14,418 nucleotides of DNA, taken from contig WQZJ01000018.1 of the NCBI GenBank assembly GCA_009780795.1, positions 1 through 14,418 on the forward strand, in the 5' to 3' direction. The stretch comes from Methanomassiliicoccaceae archaeon. Lineage in GTDB: Archaea; Thermoplasmatota; Thermoplasmata; Methanomassiliicoccales; Methanomethylophilaceae. The position numbers and the translations under genes are program-made. Below are positions 5,461-14,200 of the stretch, piece after piece. Position 1 is the stretch's first letter. Every line of letters begins with the position of its first letter. The notes beneath the pieces are model-generated. The model saw only the letters and a list, made by a program, of their open reading frames with translations. It made no database searches and was not told the origin of the DNA.

Positions 5461-5994
5461 TTGGGGAAAGGACGGATAACGATAGGCCTTTACAATTCCT
5501 ATAATCCGTCAAAGTTCATGGAGGCCCACCGGCGTGCGCTCGCCCGCGCCGGACCGCTGGCGTTGGCCTTCGGTACGAATCTGGCTCTTTTCGGGTTCCC
5601 GTTCCCGGACGACCCGAGGACACCGAAGGAACTGGCGGAATGGGTAGCGGGGACGACCAGCATAGGCGGTGACGGAAAATATTTCGTCGAACTTGCGGAA
5701 AAGGGAAGGTTCCAGAGCTTCCCGTATCCAGGGAAGGGATTCCCGCCGCAACTGGGCGAACCGATACTCACGACCAGCAGACCGGACCCGAAGCTTTCTA
5801 TCTCATTGAATTGTGTAAAAGGCATGGTGGACTCCGGCAACAGCATATTACTGGTGTTCGGTCTCGGTCCGCACGGTGTCCCGAAGGATGCCGCCGGTAT
5901 CCCCCGATATAATCTGGACATAACCGGTGATCGTTATTCACTGGAGACATGTACCGCGCTCGGCGCGGTCATAGGCGCGCTGTGCGCTCAGTAA
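5461..5994 (+). CDS. DUF531 family protein
   Basis: The product contains the conserved N-terminal block GLYNSYNPSKFMEAH, then LARAGPLALAFGTNLALFGF and a Gly-rich region (TTSIGGDGKYF), which I recognise as the archaeal DUF531 pattern. Its biochemical role is unknown. The start is taken as TTG 5461 because GAGGTGA ends five bases before it, an excellent ribosome-binding site, giving 177 residues; an upstream TTG at 5419 would add 14 residues that simply read through the previous gene. The 3' end overlaps the stop of convergent purM by 7 bp. Confidence 0.85.
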   Translation: MGKGRITIGLYNSYNPSKFMEAHRRALARAGPLALAFGTNLALFGFPFPDDPRTPKELAEWVAGTTSIGGDGKYFVELAEKGRFQSFPYPGKGFPPQLGEPILTTSRPDPKLSISLNCVKGMVDSGNSILLVFGLGPHGVPKDAAGIPRYNLDITGDRYSLETCTALGAVIGALCAQ

Positions 5995-7013
5995 TGTTCG
6001 TACAGCAACGACTCTGGACCGTAAAGGACGCCGTTCCCCTTCTCCACACGGCCGACTATACGGGCGTTGCGGTTCTCAGAGACGATAGCTTCCGCCTCGT
6101 CAGAAGGTGCGACGATCGTATATCCCATGCCCATGTTGAACGTCTGGTACATCTCCCTCGTGTCAACGTTCCCAAGCTCTTGGACCATTTTGAATATCGG
6201 TTGCGGCTCGACCGGGTCGCTGATCACGTATCTGAGTCCCTTTCTCATACGGAGCAGGTTCCTCAGACCGCCGCCGGTGATGTTTACCATGCCGCTGACC
6301 TTATGGTCCTTGATTATCGAGAGCACCTGTCTCACGTATATCTCGGTGGGCCGCAGCAACTCCGCGCCCACGCTTCCGTTCAACCCGGAAACGGTATCCC
6401 TCATACCGATCCCGGCGCTCTCGAATACCTTTCTCGCAAGCGTCAATCCGTTGGAATGCACGCCGGACGATCCAAGCGATATTATCAAGTCACCGTCGTC
6501 CACATCCTGTCCGGTGATGACGTCCTTCTTCTTCACGAATCCCAGGCAGGTGCCGGAGACGTCCACTCCTTTCACCATATCCGGAAGTACGGCGATCTCG
6601 CCGCCGACTATCTCCATGTTGCTCATCTCCGCCCCTTTCTCCAAGCCTTTTCCGATGGCGTTCGTGAGTTCCTCGTCCGGTCTGTCTATCGCTATGTAAT
6701 CAACGAATGAGATCGGCTCCGCACCGACGCAAATAGTGTCGTTGACGTTCATCGCGATGCAGTCGATGCCGACGGTGTCCCACACGTTGAGCTCTTGGGC
6801 AACCATAAGTTTCGTACCGACACCGTCGGTACAAAGCGTAAGATAATCATCCCCGAAATCGATCAGGCTGGTGAACAGCCCCTTCAGATCGGCGGCCCTT
6901 CCCTTCCCGGTCCTCTTGTACTTCAATTCCTTTACCAGCGACTCTATGGCCCCGGACTTACGGTCTATATCGACGCCCGCCTCGGCATAGGTCCATTTCG
7001 ACGGTGTGGTCAT
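5988..7013 (-). CDS. purM: Phosphoribosylformylglycinamidine cyclo-ligase (AIR synthetase)
   Basis: PurM closes the imidazole ring: it converts formylglycinamidine ribonucleotide and ATP to aminoimidazole ribonucleotide, step five of purine synthesis, in the cytosol. Family signatures are visible in order: CTDGVGTKL (61-69), GIDCIAMNVND (82-92), VGAEPISFVDYIA (96-108), VGGEIAVLPDM, SLGSSGVHSNG, and NITGGG with the C-terminal AIRS domain. At 341 residues it has normal length and no missing motif. ATG 7013 lies about 25 bases from the TATA-like sequence at 7038-7044, so the message is probably leaderless. No other pur gene is adjacent. It is convergent with the DUF531 gene and divergent from rlmE. 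Confidence 0.96.
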   Translation of the reverse strand: MTTPSKWTYAEAGVDIDRKSGAIESLVKELKYKRTGKGRAADLKGLFTSLIDFGDDYLTLCTDGVGTKLMVAQELNVWDTVGIDCIAMNVNDTICVGAEPISFVDYIAIDRPDEELTNAIGKGLEKGAEMSNMEIVGGEIAVLPDMVKGVDVSGTCLGFVKKKDVITGQDVDDGDLIISLGSSGVHSNGLTLARKVFESAGIGMRDTVSGLNGSVGAELLRPTEIYVRQVLSIIKDHKVSGMVNITGGGLRNLLRMRKGLRYVISDPVEPQPIFKMVQELGNVDTREMYQTFNMGMGYTIVAPSDEAEAIVSENRNARIVGRVEKGNGVLYGPESLLYEHY

Positions 7014-7026
7014 CAGTTGAACGTAA

Positions 7027-7056
7027 CGTCTGAAGGTTTATATTTTCTTTCAGACG
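7027..7056. promoter_or_regulatory. Divergent purM/rlmE promoter with an 8-bp inverted repeat
   Basis: CGTCTGAA (7027-7034) and TTCAGACG (7049-7056) are perfect inverted arms with a 14-base spacer holding GGTTTATATTTT, a TATA box usable on the minus strand for purM and possibly on the plus strand for rlmE. The position around the TATA box is where an archaeal repressor would bind. Function is inferred. Confidence 0.5.
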
Positions 7057-7097
7057 ACTGCGAAGAGGTTAAATGTGCGTAACCGATGGTATGAACG

Positions 7098-7772
7098 ATG
7101 ACAGGACGCTGGCTAGCCGAACACAGGCAGGAACGATATTACAGGCTGGCGAAGAGACTGGACTACAGATCGCGCGCATCGTTCAAGCTCATGCAGATCG
7201 ACGATCGCTTCGGTATATTCGAGGAAGGGGATTCAGTGGTGGACCTCGGTGCGTCACCGGGCGGATGGCTGCAGGTGGCAAAAGAACGCGTTGGTGACGG
7301 CAAGGTCATAGGCGTTGACCTCAGGCCGATAAGGCCGATAGAAGGTGTGACCACTATCATCGGCGACGTGACCAAGAAGGAGACGATGGACGAACTGCGG
7401 GTGAAGTTCGGCGGGAAGGCGGATGTGGTGCTGTCGGACATGGCGCCGAACGTCGGCGGTAATTATTCGACGGACCATGCAAGGTCCGTCCATCTATGCA
7501 CGTTCGCGATAGACGTGGCGGACCACATTCTGAAGAAAGAAGGGAAGATGGTGGTCAAAGTGTTCATGGGAGACATGTTCCACATCGTGAGGGATGATCT
7601 GGAAAAAAGATTCCAGAGTGTCAGGACGCACGCACCCGATGCCACAAGATCGACGTCGTCCGAGGTATACGTGATCGCGAAGGGCTACAAAGGTCACAGA
7701 CCCAGGAGGATGGCCGAGGCCGGTGACGACAAGAACAGGACAGTATTCACGAAGAAGGGGGAACTGACATGA
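7098..7772 (+). CDS. rlmE: 23S rRNA 2'-O-methyltransferase (RlmE/FtsJ family)
   Basis: The 224-residue enzyme uses S-adenosylmethionine to methylate a ribose 2'-OH in the 23S rRNA A-loop (U2552 in E. coli). The SAM site is VVDLGASPGGWLQVA (47-61). The K-D-K-E tetrad is complete: K30 in ASFKL, D114 in LSDMAPNVGG, K154 in VVKVFMGD and E189 in SSEVYVIAKG, matching E. coli K38, D124, K164 and E199 with near-constant offsets. The N-terminus (RYYRLAKRLDYRSRASFKL) is the usual family start, supporting ATG 7098. Its TGA overlaps the ATG of the next gene by four bases (ATGA), so they form an operon. A short basic tail follows the core; no TRAM domain is present. Confidence 0.95.
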   Translation: MTGRWLAEHRQERYYRLAKRLDYRSRASFKLMQIDDRFGIFEEGDSVVDLGASPGGWLQVAKERVGDGKVIGVDLRPIRPIEGVTTIIGDVTKKETMDELRVKFGGKADVVLSDMAPNVGGNYSTDHARSVHLCTFAIDVADHILKKEGKMVVKVFMGDMFHIVRDDLEKRFQSVRTHAPDATRSTSSEVYVIAKGYKGHRPRRMAEAGDDKNRTVFTKKGELT

Positions 7773-8389
7773 GGCCCGGGAAGATAATATGCATAGGATG
7801 GAACTACAGGTCGCATCTGGCGGAGACGAACGCGACGCTGCCCGAGGAACCTATAGTGTTCCTCAAGCCGTCGTCATGTCTCATCGGTGACGGCGACGAG
7901 ATAGTCATAACCGACGGGACGGGGGCGGTACATCACGAAGTTGAGCTTGCGTTAGTGTTCGGAAGGACCGTAAAGAACATACCGAAGGACGAGGCGCTCT
8001 CATGCGTGTCGCATGTCGCGGTGTTCAACGATGTGACGGCACGCGATATACAAACGGCGGCGAGATCGAAAGGGAATCCATGGTGCATCGCGAAGGGCAT
8101 GGACACCTTCGGTCCGATGTCGCCGCCCGTTCCGATAGATTCCGTCGGGAACATACGGGACCTTGATCTCGAGCTTTCCGTGAACGGCGTCGTCCGGCAG
8201 AGAGGGAACACATCCATGATGATATTCCCGGTCGATGAGTTGATCGCATACGTATCAAGGTTCATGACCATTGAGGAAGGAGACATAATGGCTACCGGAA
8301 CTCCGGAGGGCATAGGCCCGCTGGTCAAGGGAGACACGGTGACCGCATCGATAAACGGGATCGGGACGCTCACCAACAAGGTCGTCTAA
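7769..8389 (+). CDS. Fumarylacetoacetate hydrolase (FAH) family protein
   Basis: The 206-residue protein is the short catalytic form of the family, which cleaves or decarboxylates beta-dicarbonyl acids (acylpyruvates, oxaloacetate) using Mg2+. Seen in order: GWNYRSHLAET (10-20), FLKPSSCLIG (31-40), the metal ligands E57 and E59 in HHEVELALV, D88 in FNDVTARD, the Lys in AKGMDTFGP and MATGTPEGIGP near the C-terminus. Substrate cannot be told from sequence; acylpyruvase or oxaloacetate decarboxylase are likely. Its ATG overlaps the rlmE stop, though no functional link between them is obvious. It overlaps the helicase stop by four bases. Confidence 0.92.
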   Translation: MRPGKIICIGWNYRSHLAETNATLPEEPIVFLKPSSCLIGDGDEIVITDGTGAVHHEVELALVFGRTVKNIPKDEALSCVSHVAVFNDVTARDIQTAARSKGNPWCIAKGMDTFGPMSPPVPIDSVGNIRDLDLELSVNGVVRQRGNTSMMIFPVDELIAYVSRFMTIEEGDIMATGTPEGIGPLVKGDTVTASINGIGTLTNKVV

Positions 8390-11127
8390 TCCCAGAATCT
8401 TTTATTCTTGGCGTACAGGACCTCTGAGGACAGGATGTCCCTCAGGAGGTCGTCCTCATCCGAATGCATCCTGTTCAGGATACGGGACGCGGAATCCGGC
8501 CCGATACCGCGGCCGGCCAGTATCATCGCCGCCTTCGCACCGTATTCGTTGATGAGATTCGCGTTCCTCATTATTCGTTGTATCTCCTTCCTCTCTGATA
8601 CGTCCGGATCCTTCTTCGAGAACAGCTTTATGTTCTCGCGCTCATATTCTTTCAGCAACGCGACCATGTTCCCGCCGCACCCTTCGCATACGAATCTCTT
8701 AGGCGAATCAATGACACGCATCCTTCTCTGAGAACGGCATCTGATACACGATGCGTACATCACCTCATCAGTCAGCCTTTTCTTCATGGCCATAAGTATC
8801 GTATGGTCGGCCCTTAGCGGCTGCATCAGCTCTTTCGTTCTGGTGACGCCCTCAAGACCGATCGGGGACATTCCGGTCGCCTTCACTGCGATCGTTCCGT
8901 CGGACAACGCCGATACAGCCTTTTCGGTGTTCTCGATGTCCAGGTCCTCCCATATGACCTTGCGGAACGCATCATCATATACGGGCGTGTCGCGATATGT
9001 CTCGAAGAGACGGGAAAAGCTCATGCGCCGGTGATCGGCATCCTTTTCGATCACACCGAACTTCTTGGCGGTGTACATGATCCTCCGTTTCAGGTACGAT
9101 GAGTTACCTATTGTCAATCTTGTCAGTGATTCGATGCTGCCGGGACGTATGGAGGTGAGGGCGTTCATCAGAACGTCCCTGCCGACGTTCCTTGGAAGTT
9201 CGACGATGATGCGGTATGGGTCCGTCGATATGCCGACGCTTTCCCCGAGCCTCGCCGACAACAGGGCCGAGTATATTTTGCTCAATGTTTCGTTCACGCG
9301 CGTGCCGAAGCAGCAGTTTATTATCGCCGTCCTGTCGCCGATCTCGATCGTCACAAGCTCGTCGGACGGAATGTCGTGCTTGCTATCCCTTTGTTTTTCG
9401 ATGTATCGGCGTATCCGTTCCTCCGCTGCTTCGTCACAATCGTAATCCTCAAGATTCATGAGCCTCCTGAGCCGTCCGACCTCCATGGCAACATCGTACG
9501 GCACCGGAATGTCGCTCCCGGTCCACGAGGGCACGGAACCGATCTCCTTGGAGCCTTCCACCAAAAGTTCGTCGTCACGCATCTCGACTATCCGCCATGT
9601 TCTGCCTTTAGCGATGAACATCGCGTACGGTTCCGCGAACGTTGCGACGAAGCTCTCGTCGAGGGTACCGATCACACCTCTCGAACTGATGTCTCGTATC
9701 AGATACGTGCGTTCATCATGTATCATCGATATGTTATCGTAGAAATATTTCATGCCCTTCTTCGAACGTCTGAATCCGTCGTGGTCTTCGAATATCATCT
9801 TTATCGATATCAGCTGTTCGAGGACGGAGTCCATCTCCGTACGTTCGAGGTCACGGAATGAATGCGCTCTTTTGAGAACAGAGAACGCGTCATCCCTTCC
9901 CACGCGTGACGACATGGTCATCGCTATCAATTGATTGGCAAGGACCGTGAACGGCGTCGGCCTTCCTGTCCTGTCCTCAAGTTCCTTGCAGACGGTCCTC
10001 CGGCCGATGACGGCGGCCTCCAGAAGCTCGTCCGGTGATGTTGCGATGATCTTCGCGCGTATCGTCTCGCCGATACGGTGCCCGGCGCGCCCGGCGCGCT
10101 GGACCATCCTCGACACCTGTCTTGGTGAATTGTATTGTATCACAAGGTCCGTCGTGCCGACGTCTATCCCAAGTTCCAGCGACGAGGTGCATATCAGTGC
10201 CTTCAGTTCACCCTTCTTGAAAAGGTCCTCCATATCCATCCGGTTCTCCTTGGACAGGGAGCCGTGATGCACGTCTATCGGAAATTCATCATCCAACAGA
10301 TGATACCTTGCCGCGAGCCACTCCGCTGTCTCACGAGTGTTCACGAAGAACAGCGTGGACCTTCCGCCCTCAATATATCTTTTAGCGGTTGCCAGTACAC
10401 CGAGGACGACCGGGTCGCATTGCAATCGGTCCTCCAGCGCCGGATCGCCGGCGGCAGGGGGACATTCTATGTCCAGTACCATGTCCCTTTTCGTATCGTG
10501 CTTCGAGACGAGCGTCTCCCTTCCGGTGCCGCCCAGGAACCCGGCGACCTCGCCGACGTTGCCGACGGTGGCGGACACGCCTATCCGTTGATATTCGCCG
10601 GCTATTCTCACCAACCGTTCCATCGCGACGCTCAGTTGTGCACCTCTTTCGACGGTTGCGAGCTCATGTATCTCGTCCACCACAAGCCATCTGACTCCGG
10701 TCAGGTGTTCGCGGAGCCGCTTTCCTGTGAACAGGACCTGAAGTGTTTCCGGAGTTGTGATCAGAATATCGGGAGGGTCCCTTGATTGCCGCATTCGCTC
10801 ATTGTCAGGTGTGTCACCATGTCTGACGCCCACCTTGAGTCCCAGCGCGCTCCCGAACTCCTCCATCCGTCTGAGCATGTCACGGTTCAGCGCTCTCAGC
10901 GGGGTGACATAGACGCATCGGATGCCCTTCCTCGGGGTTCCGAGGAGCATATGGAATATCGGTAACATGACCGCTTCCGTCTTTCCGATGCCGGTCGGCG
11001 CCACAAGAAGTACATGACCGCCGTTCAGGATCTTCGGTATGACGTCGGTCTGCGGGTCGGTGGGCGCGAAGATGTTCATACCCTCCAGGACATCGGTCAC
11101 TCTGGGATCGAGCAGTTCGAACGACAC
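8386..11127 (-). CDS. Lhr-family superfamily 2 DNA/RNA helicase with zinc ribbon
   Basis: This 913-residue ATP-dependent helicase has all the core motifs: Q-like DPQTDVIP, Walker A APTGIGKTE (43-51), TPLRAL, TTPETLQ, DEIH (151-154), SATVGN (185-190), FFVNTRETAEW, TSSLELGIDVG and QRAGRAGHR (343-351). A winged-helix and the large Lhr C-terminal core follow. Near residues 785-815 lies a four-cysteine zinc ribbon (CIRC...CEGC), and the last ~45 residues contain a helix-hairpin-helix-like GRGIGPDSASRIL. Archaeal Lhr proteins (aLhr1/aLhr2) act in DNA repair, recombination or RNA handling; I cannot place this one in a subgroup with certainty. The start is GTG 11127, with a TATA-like sequence about 25 bases upstream, so probably leaderless. 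Confidence 0.93.
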   Translation of the reverse strand: MSFELLDPRVTDVLEGMNIFAPTDPQTDVIPKILNGGHVLLVAPTGIGKTEAVMLPIFHMLLGTPRKGIRCVYVTPLRALNRDMLRRMEEFGSALGLKVGVRHGDTPDNERMRQSRDPPDILITTPETLQVLFTGKRLREHLTGVRWLVVDEIHELATVERGAQLSVAMERLVRIAGEYQRIGVSATVGNVGEVAGFLGGTGRETLVSKHDTKRDMVLDIECPPAAGDPALEDRLQCDPVVLGVLATAKRYIEGGRSTLFFVNTRETAEWLAARYHLLDDEFPIDVHHGSLSKENRMDMEDLFKKGELKALICTSSLELGIDVGTTDLVIQYNSPRQVSRMVQRAGRAGHRIGETIRAKIIATSPDELLEAAVIGRRTVCKELEDRTGRPTPFTVLANQLIAMTMSSRVGRDDAFSVLKRAHSFRDLERTEMDSVLEQLISIKMIFEDHDGFRRSKKGMKYFYDNISMIHDERTYLIRDISSRGVIGTLDESFVATFAEPYAMFIAKGRTWRIVEMRDDELLVEGSKEIGSVPSWTGSDIPVPYDVAMEVGRLRRLMNLEDYDCDEAAEERIRRYIEKQRDSKHDIPSDELVTIEIGDRTAIINCCFGTRVNETLSKIYSALLSARLGESVGISTDPYRIIVELPRNVGRDVLMNALTSIRPGSIESLTRLTIGNSSYLKRRIMYTAKKFGVIEKDADHRRMSFSRLFETYRDTPVYDDAFRKVIWEDLDIENTEKAVSALSDGTIAVKATGMSPIGLEGVTRTKELMQPLRADHTILMAMKKRLTDEVMYASCIRCRSQRRMRVIDSPKRFVCEGCGGNMVALLKEYERENIKLFSKKDPDVSERKEIQRIMRNANLINEYGAKAAMILAGRGIGPDSASRILNRMHSDEDDLLRDILSSEVLYAKNKRFWD

Positions 11128-11145
11128 ATGACCACGGAGAATGTG

Positions 11146-11175
11146 ACCGTATATTACGGTAGCGGAGCGTCCGCT
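11146..11175. promoter_or_regulatory. Helicase promoter: TATA-containing palindrome plus adjacent hairpin
   Basis: ACCGTATATTACGGT (11147-11161) has 6-bp inverted arms around a TATA core, about 25 bp before the GTG of the helicase gene on the minus strand. Next to it, AGCGGAGCGTCCGCT (11161-11175) is a perfect 6-bp-arm hairpin with a 3-base loop. A T-rich run (minus strand, about 11180-11193) lies just after the upstream gene's stop and may terminate it. The hairpin could belong to either function. Confidence 0.4.
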
Positions 11176-11208
11176 GATGATAGGAAAAATGAAAGGGTTT
11201 CGGGAAGC

Positions 11209-14200
11209 TCACTTCTTCTTTGCGGCGGGCTTCTTCTTTTTCTTCTTGGCGAGGGCCCTCTTTGCGTCCTTCACCGCTTTGTGGACGATCTCGGACTGTT
11301 CCTTTCCATCGGTCAGGTCGCTGAGCCTGAATCTGAGGATCGACCATCCTCTCTTCTTCAGGGTGTCGTCGACAGGTTTGCTCTTTCCGTCGTTGTCTAC
11401 GAAAACAGCAACCTTGACCTTGACGAAGGCCATGTCTATCTTGTAGCGGCTGTAGTTCCTTCTGTACCTTATGCGCTTGTTCCAGACGGCCCTTCTGAAT
11501 CTGCCCTCGGGGGTGTCCTCGAGTAAGTAGGAGAGATCCTCCTCCTCATCGGCACCATCGCCCTCAAATTCTATCTCATCAAGAAGTTCCTTATTCTTGT
11601 CGATGGCCGCCATAACCTTGTCCGCCTCTTTCTTGGCGTCGGTGATGCCGGCTCCCTTGAACCTTATGACCAGCCAGTTATCCGCTTCGAGCGCATCGTC
11701 ACACGGCTGACGCTCGTTCGTGTCGCCGACAAAGACCGCGACCTTGGCGGCGGGGTACGCGATGTTCACGTTGTGCTCGCCGTAGTTCCTTCTGTACCTG
11801 TGGGTCTTCCAGAGGGCCATCCTGAGCCTGTACTCCGGCGTGTTCTCCTCGGCCTCCTGATCGAGCACATCGGCGCTCGTTATGTTGGCTCCCTCGGGGA
11901 TTATGCCCTTGGACAGGAGATACAGGTTCCTGTCGACGGCCGCCATGACCTTCTCGGCCTCCTTCTTGGCGTCGGTGATCTTCGACTCCTTGAACCTCAT
12001 TATGGTCCATCCTCTCTTGACCAGGTGGTCGTCGCCCTTGCGGCGGTACGTGTCCGCGCATACGAATGCGCCGACCTTGGCCCTGCGGAATGCGACCGTG
12101 ATCTTTTCGCGACCGTATCTGCGTCTGTACCTGTATGAGTTCCTCCAGAGTATCCTTCTCAGTTTGAGGTCCGCGGGATCGTCGTCCTTCTCCTCGGCGA
12201 AGAGCTCCTCGTCGATGTCCGCCTTGCCTTTGCCTTTCTTCGCTCCGAACTCCTCGTTCATCAGAGCGTTGAGGTTCTTCTCGATGGCGGCGATGACCTT
12301 CTCGGATTCTCTGACCGCATCGGTTATCGCGGGTTCTCTGAACCTCAGCACGGTCCATCCGGCCGTCCTGAGCGCATCATCCTTGTCCTTGTCCTTGGCG
12401 GTTATCTGAGCACTAACGAACACCGCGACCCTCGCCTTGAGGAACGCGATGGTGATCTTCTCGCGACCGTACACCTTTCTGTACCTGTAACCGCGTCCCC
12501 AGAGTCTTCTCCTGAGTTTCAGCTCTCCGCTGTCCTGAGGCGTCTCCGCCTTCATGACATCGTCGTCCGTCTCGTCGAAGGCGGGCTCGCGGTCAACGTC
12601 CTCCTTCGGGACATCCACCGCGCTCAGTGCCCTCTCGATGGCGGCGATGATCTCGTCCGCCTCCGGCCTTGCATCGGTTATATCGGGATCCTTGTACCTG
12701 AACACGACCCATCCGTTGTTCCTGAGCTTGGAGTCGCATGCGCGGCTCTCGCCCGTCTCATCGACGAATGCAGCCACTTTGGCTTTGAGGAATGCGATGG
12801 TGATCTTGTCCTTACCATACACCTTTCTGTACCTGTAACCGCGTCTCCAGAGTCTTCTCCTAAGTTTCAGCTCTCCGCTGTCCTGAGGCAGCTCCTCGCC
12901 GAGGACATCCCCGTCCTCTTCGTAGACCGCTTCCTCGGTCCCGGTCTCCTCGTCAAAGACACGTTCAACGTCAGCGGCCCTCGGAACGGCCGCTTCCTGG
13001 GCGCGCAGTGCCCTCTCGATGGCGGCGATGACCTCGTCCGACTCCTTCTTGGCATCGGTTATGTCAGCGTCCTTGTATCTGAGGACGACCCATCCGCTGT
13101 TCTCGAGCCTGCTGTCGCATGCATGGCGCTCTGCCGCATCATCCACGAACACGGCGACCTTCGCCTTGGGGTACGCTATGGTTATCTTGTCCTTACCGTA
13201 CTTCTTTCTGTACCTGTAGCCGCGCTTCCACAGTCTCCTTCTCAGTTTCAGCTCTCCGCTGTCCTGAGGCGTCTCCTCGCCGAGGACATCCCCGTCCTCC
13301 TCGAAGACGGGCTCGTCCGCTGCGGTCTCATCATCGTAAACATACTCGACATCCTTGGGTACCACGACCGCCGCAACGACCGCGACGGGCGCGGGCGGGA
13401 CGACGGCGACAGGTGCCGCAACGACCGGTGCGGGCGCCGCGGCAGGCGGGGCCTCGACGGGTGCGGTGACCTTCAGCAGTATCTCTGAGATGTCCATGAC
13501 CTTCACTTTGGACCCGATCTTCTTCGCACCGGCCGTAAGGTTCAGGACGCAGAACGGACATGCGGTGGCGATGATCTGGGCGCCGACCTCCTCAGCGTCC
13601 TTTACCCTCTCGGACGCGATGTTCACGGCGAAGTCGTTGAACGCGCTCTTGTATCCTCCTCCTGCGCCGCAGCACCTAGATCCCTCGCGGTTGCGCTCCA
13701 TCTCCACGAACTGTACGCCCTTGATCTTCTTCAGCACGTTGCGCGGGGCGTCGAACACCTTCGAGTGCCTCCCCAGGTGGCACGGGTCGTGGTATGTGAC
13801 CTTGGCGTTGATCGGATTGTTAAGGGGCAGTTTGCGGTCCGCCAGGAGCTTCTCGACATACTGCGTGAAATGATAGACGTTCTGGCCCACCATGGAATAG
13901 TGGTCCCCGAAGTCGGTGGAAACGGTCTTGAAACACCCGGAACAGGTCATGATCATGTCCTTGGCACCGATGGCGTCCGCTTTGTTGACGACCTCGTCGG
14001 CAGCCCTCCTGGTGAGGCTGGAGGTACCGGTCCTGAGCGCGGGCGACGTACAGCATATCTCGCTCGCACCGAGGCAGTTCTGTTTGACGCCTGCCCTGTC
14101 CAATACGATGACGCCGGCCTTCGGGATGTCCTTCATCCTGAACGAACCCGTGCATCCCGCGTACATGACCACATCCGGGGTCTCCGCCCTCTTGACACTC

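Noticed and set aside
12481..13270. Regular repeats considered as a CRISPR or non-coding satellite
   Set aside because: The period is about 330-380 bp, the reading frame is intact throughout, and differences follow codon positions, so this is a protein-domain array.
11773..13488. Several long plus-strand frames opposite the repeat array
   Set aside because: They are the antisense of GC-rich repeat codons and show repetitive Ser/Ala/Leu composition without motifs.
13355..13873. 172-residue plus-strand frame opening with Gly/Thr/Ala low complexity
   Set aside because: It is the complement of the Ala/Pro/Val linker and the CCG domains of the minus-strand gene.
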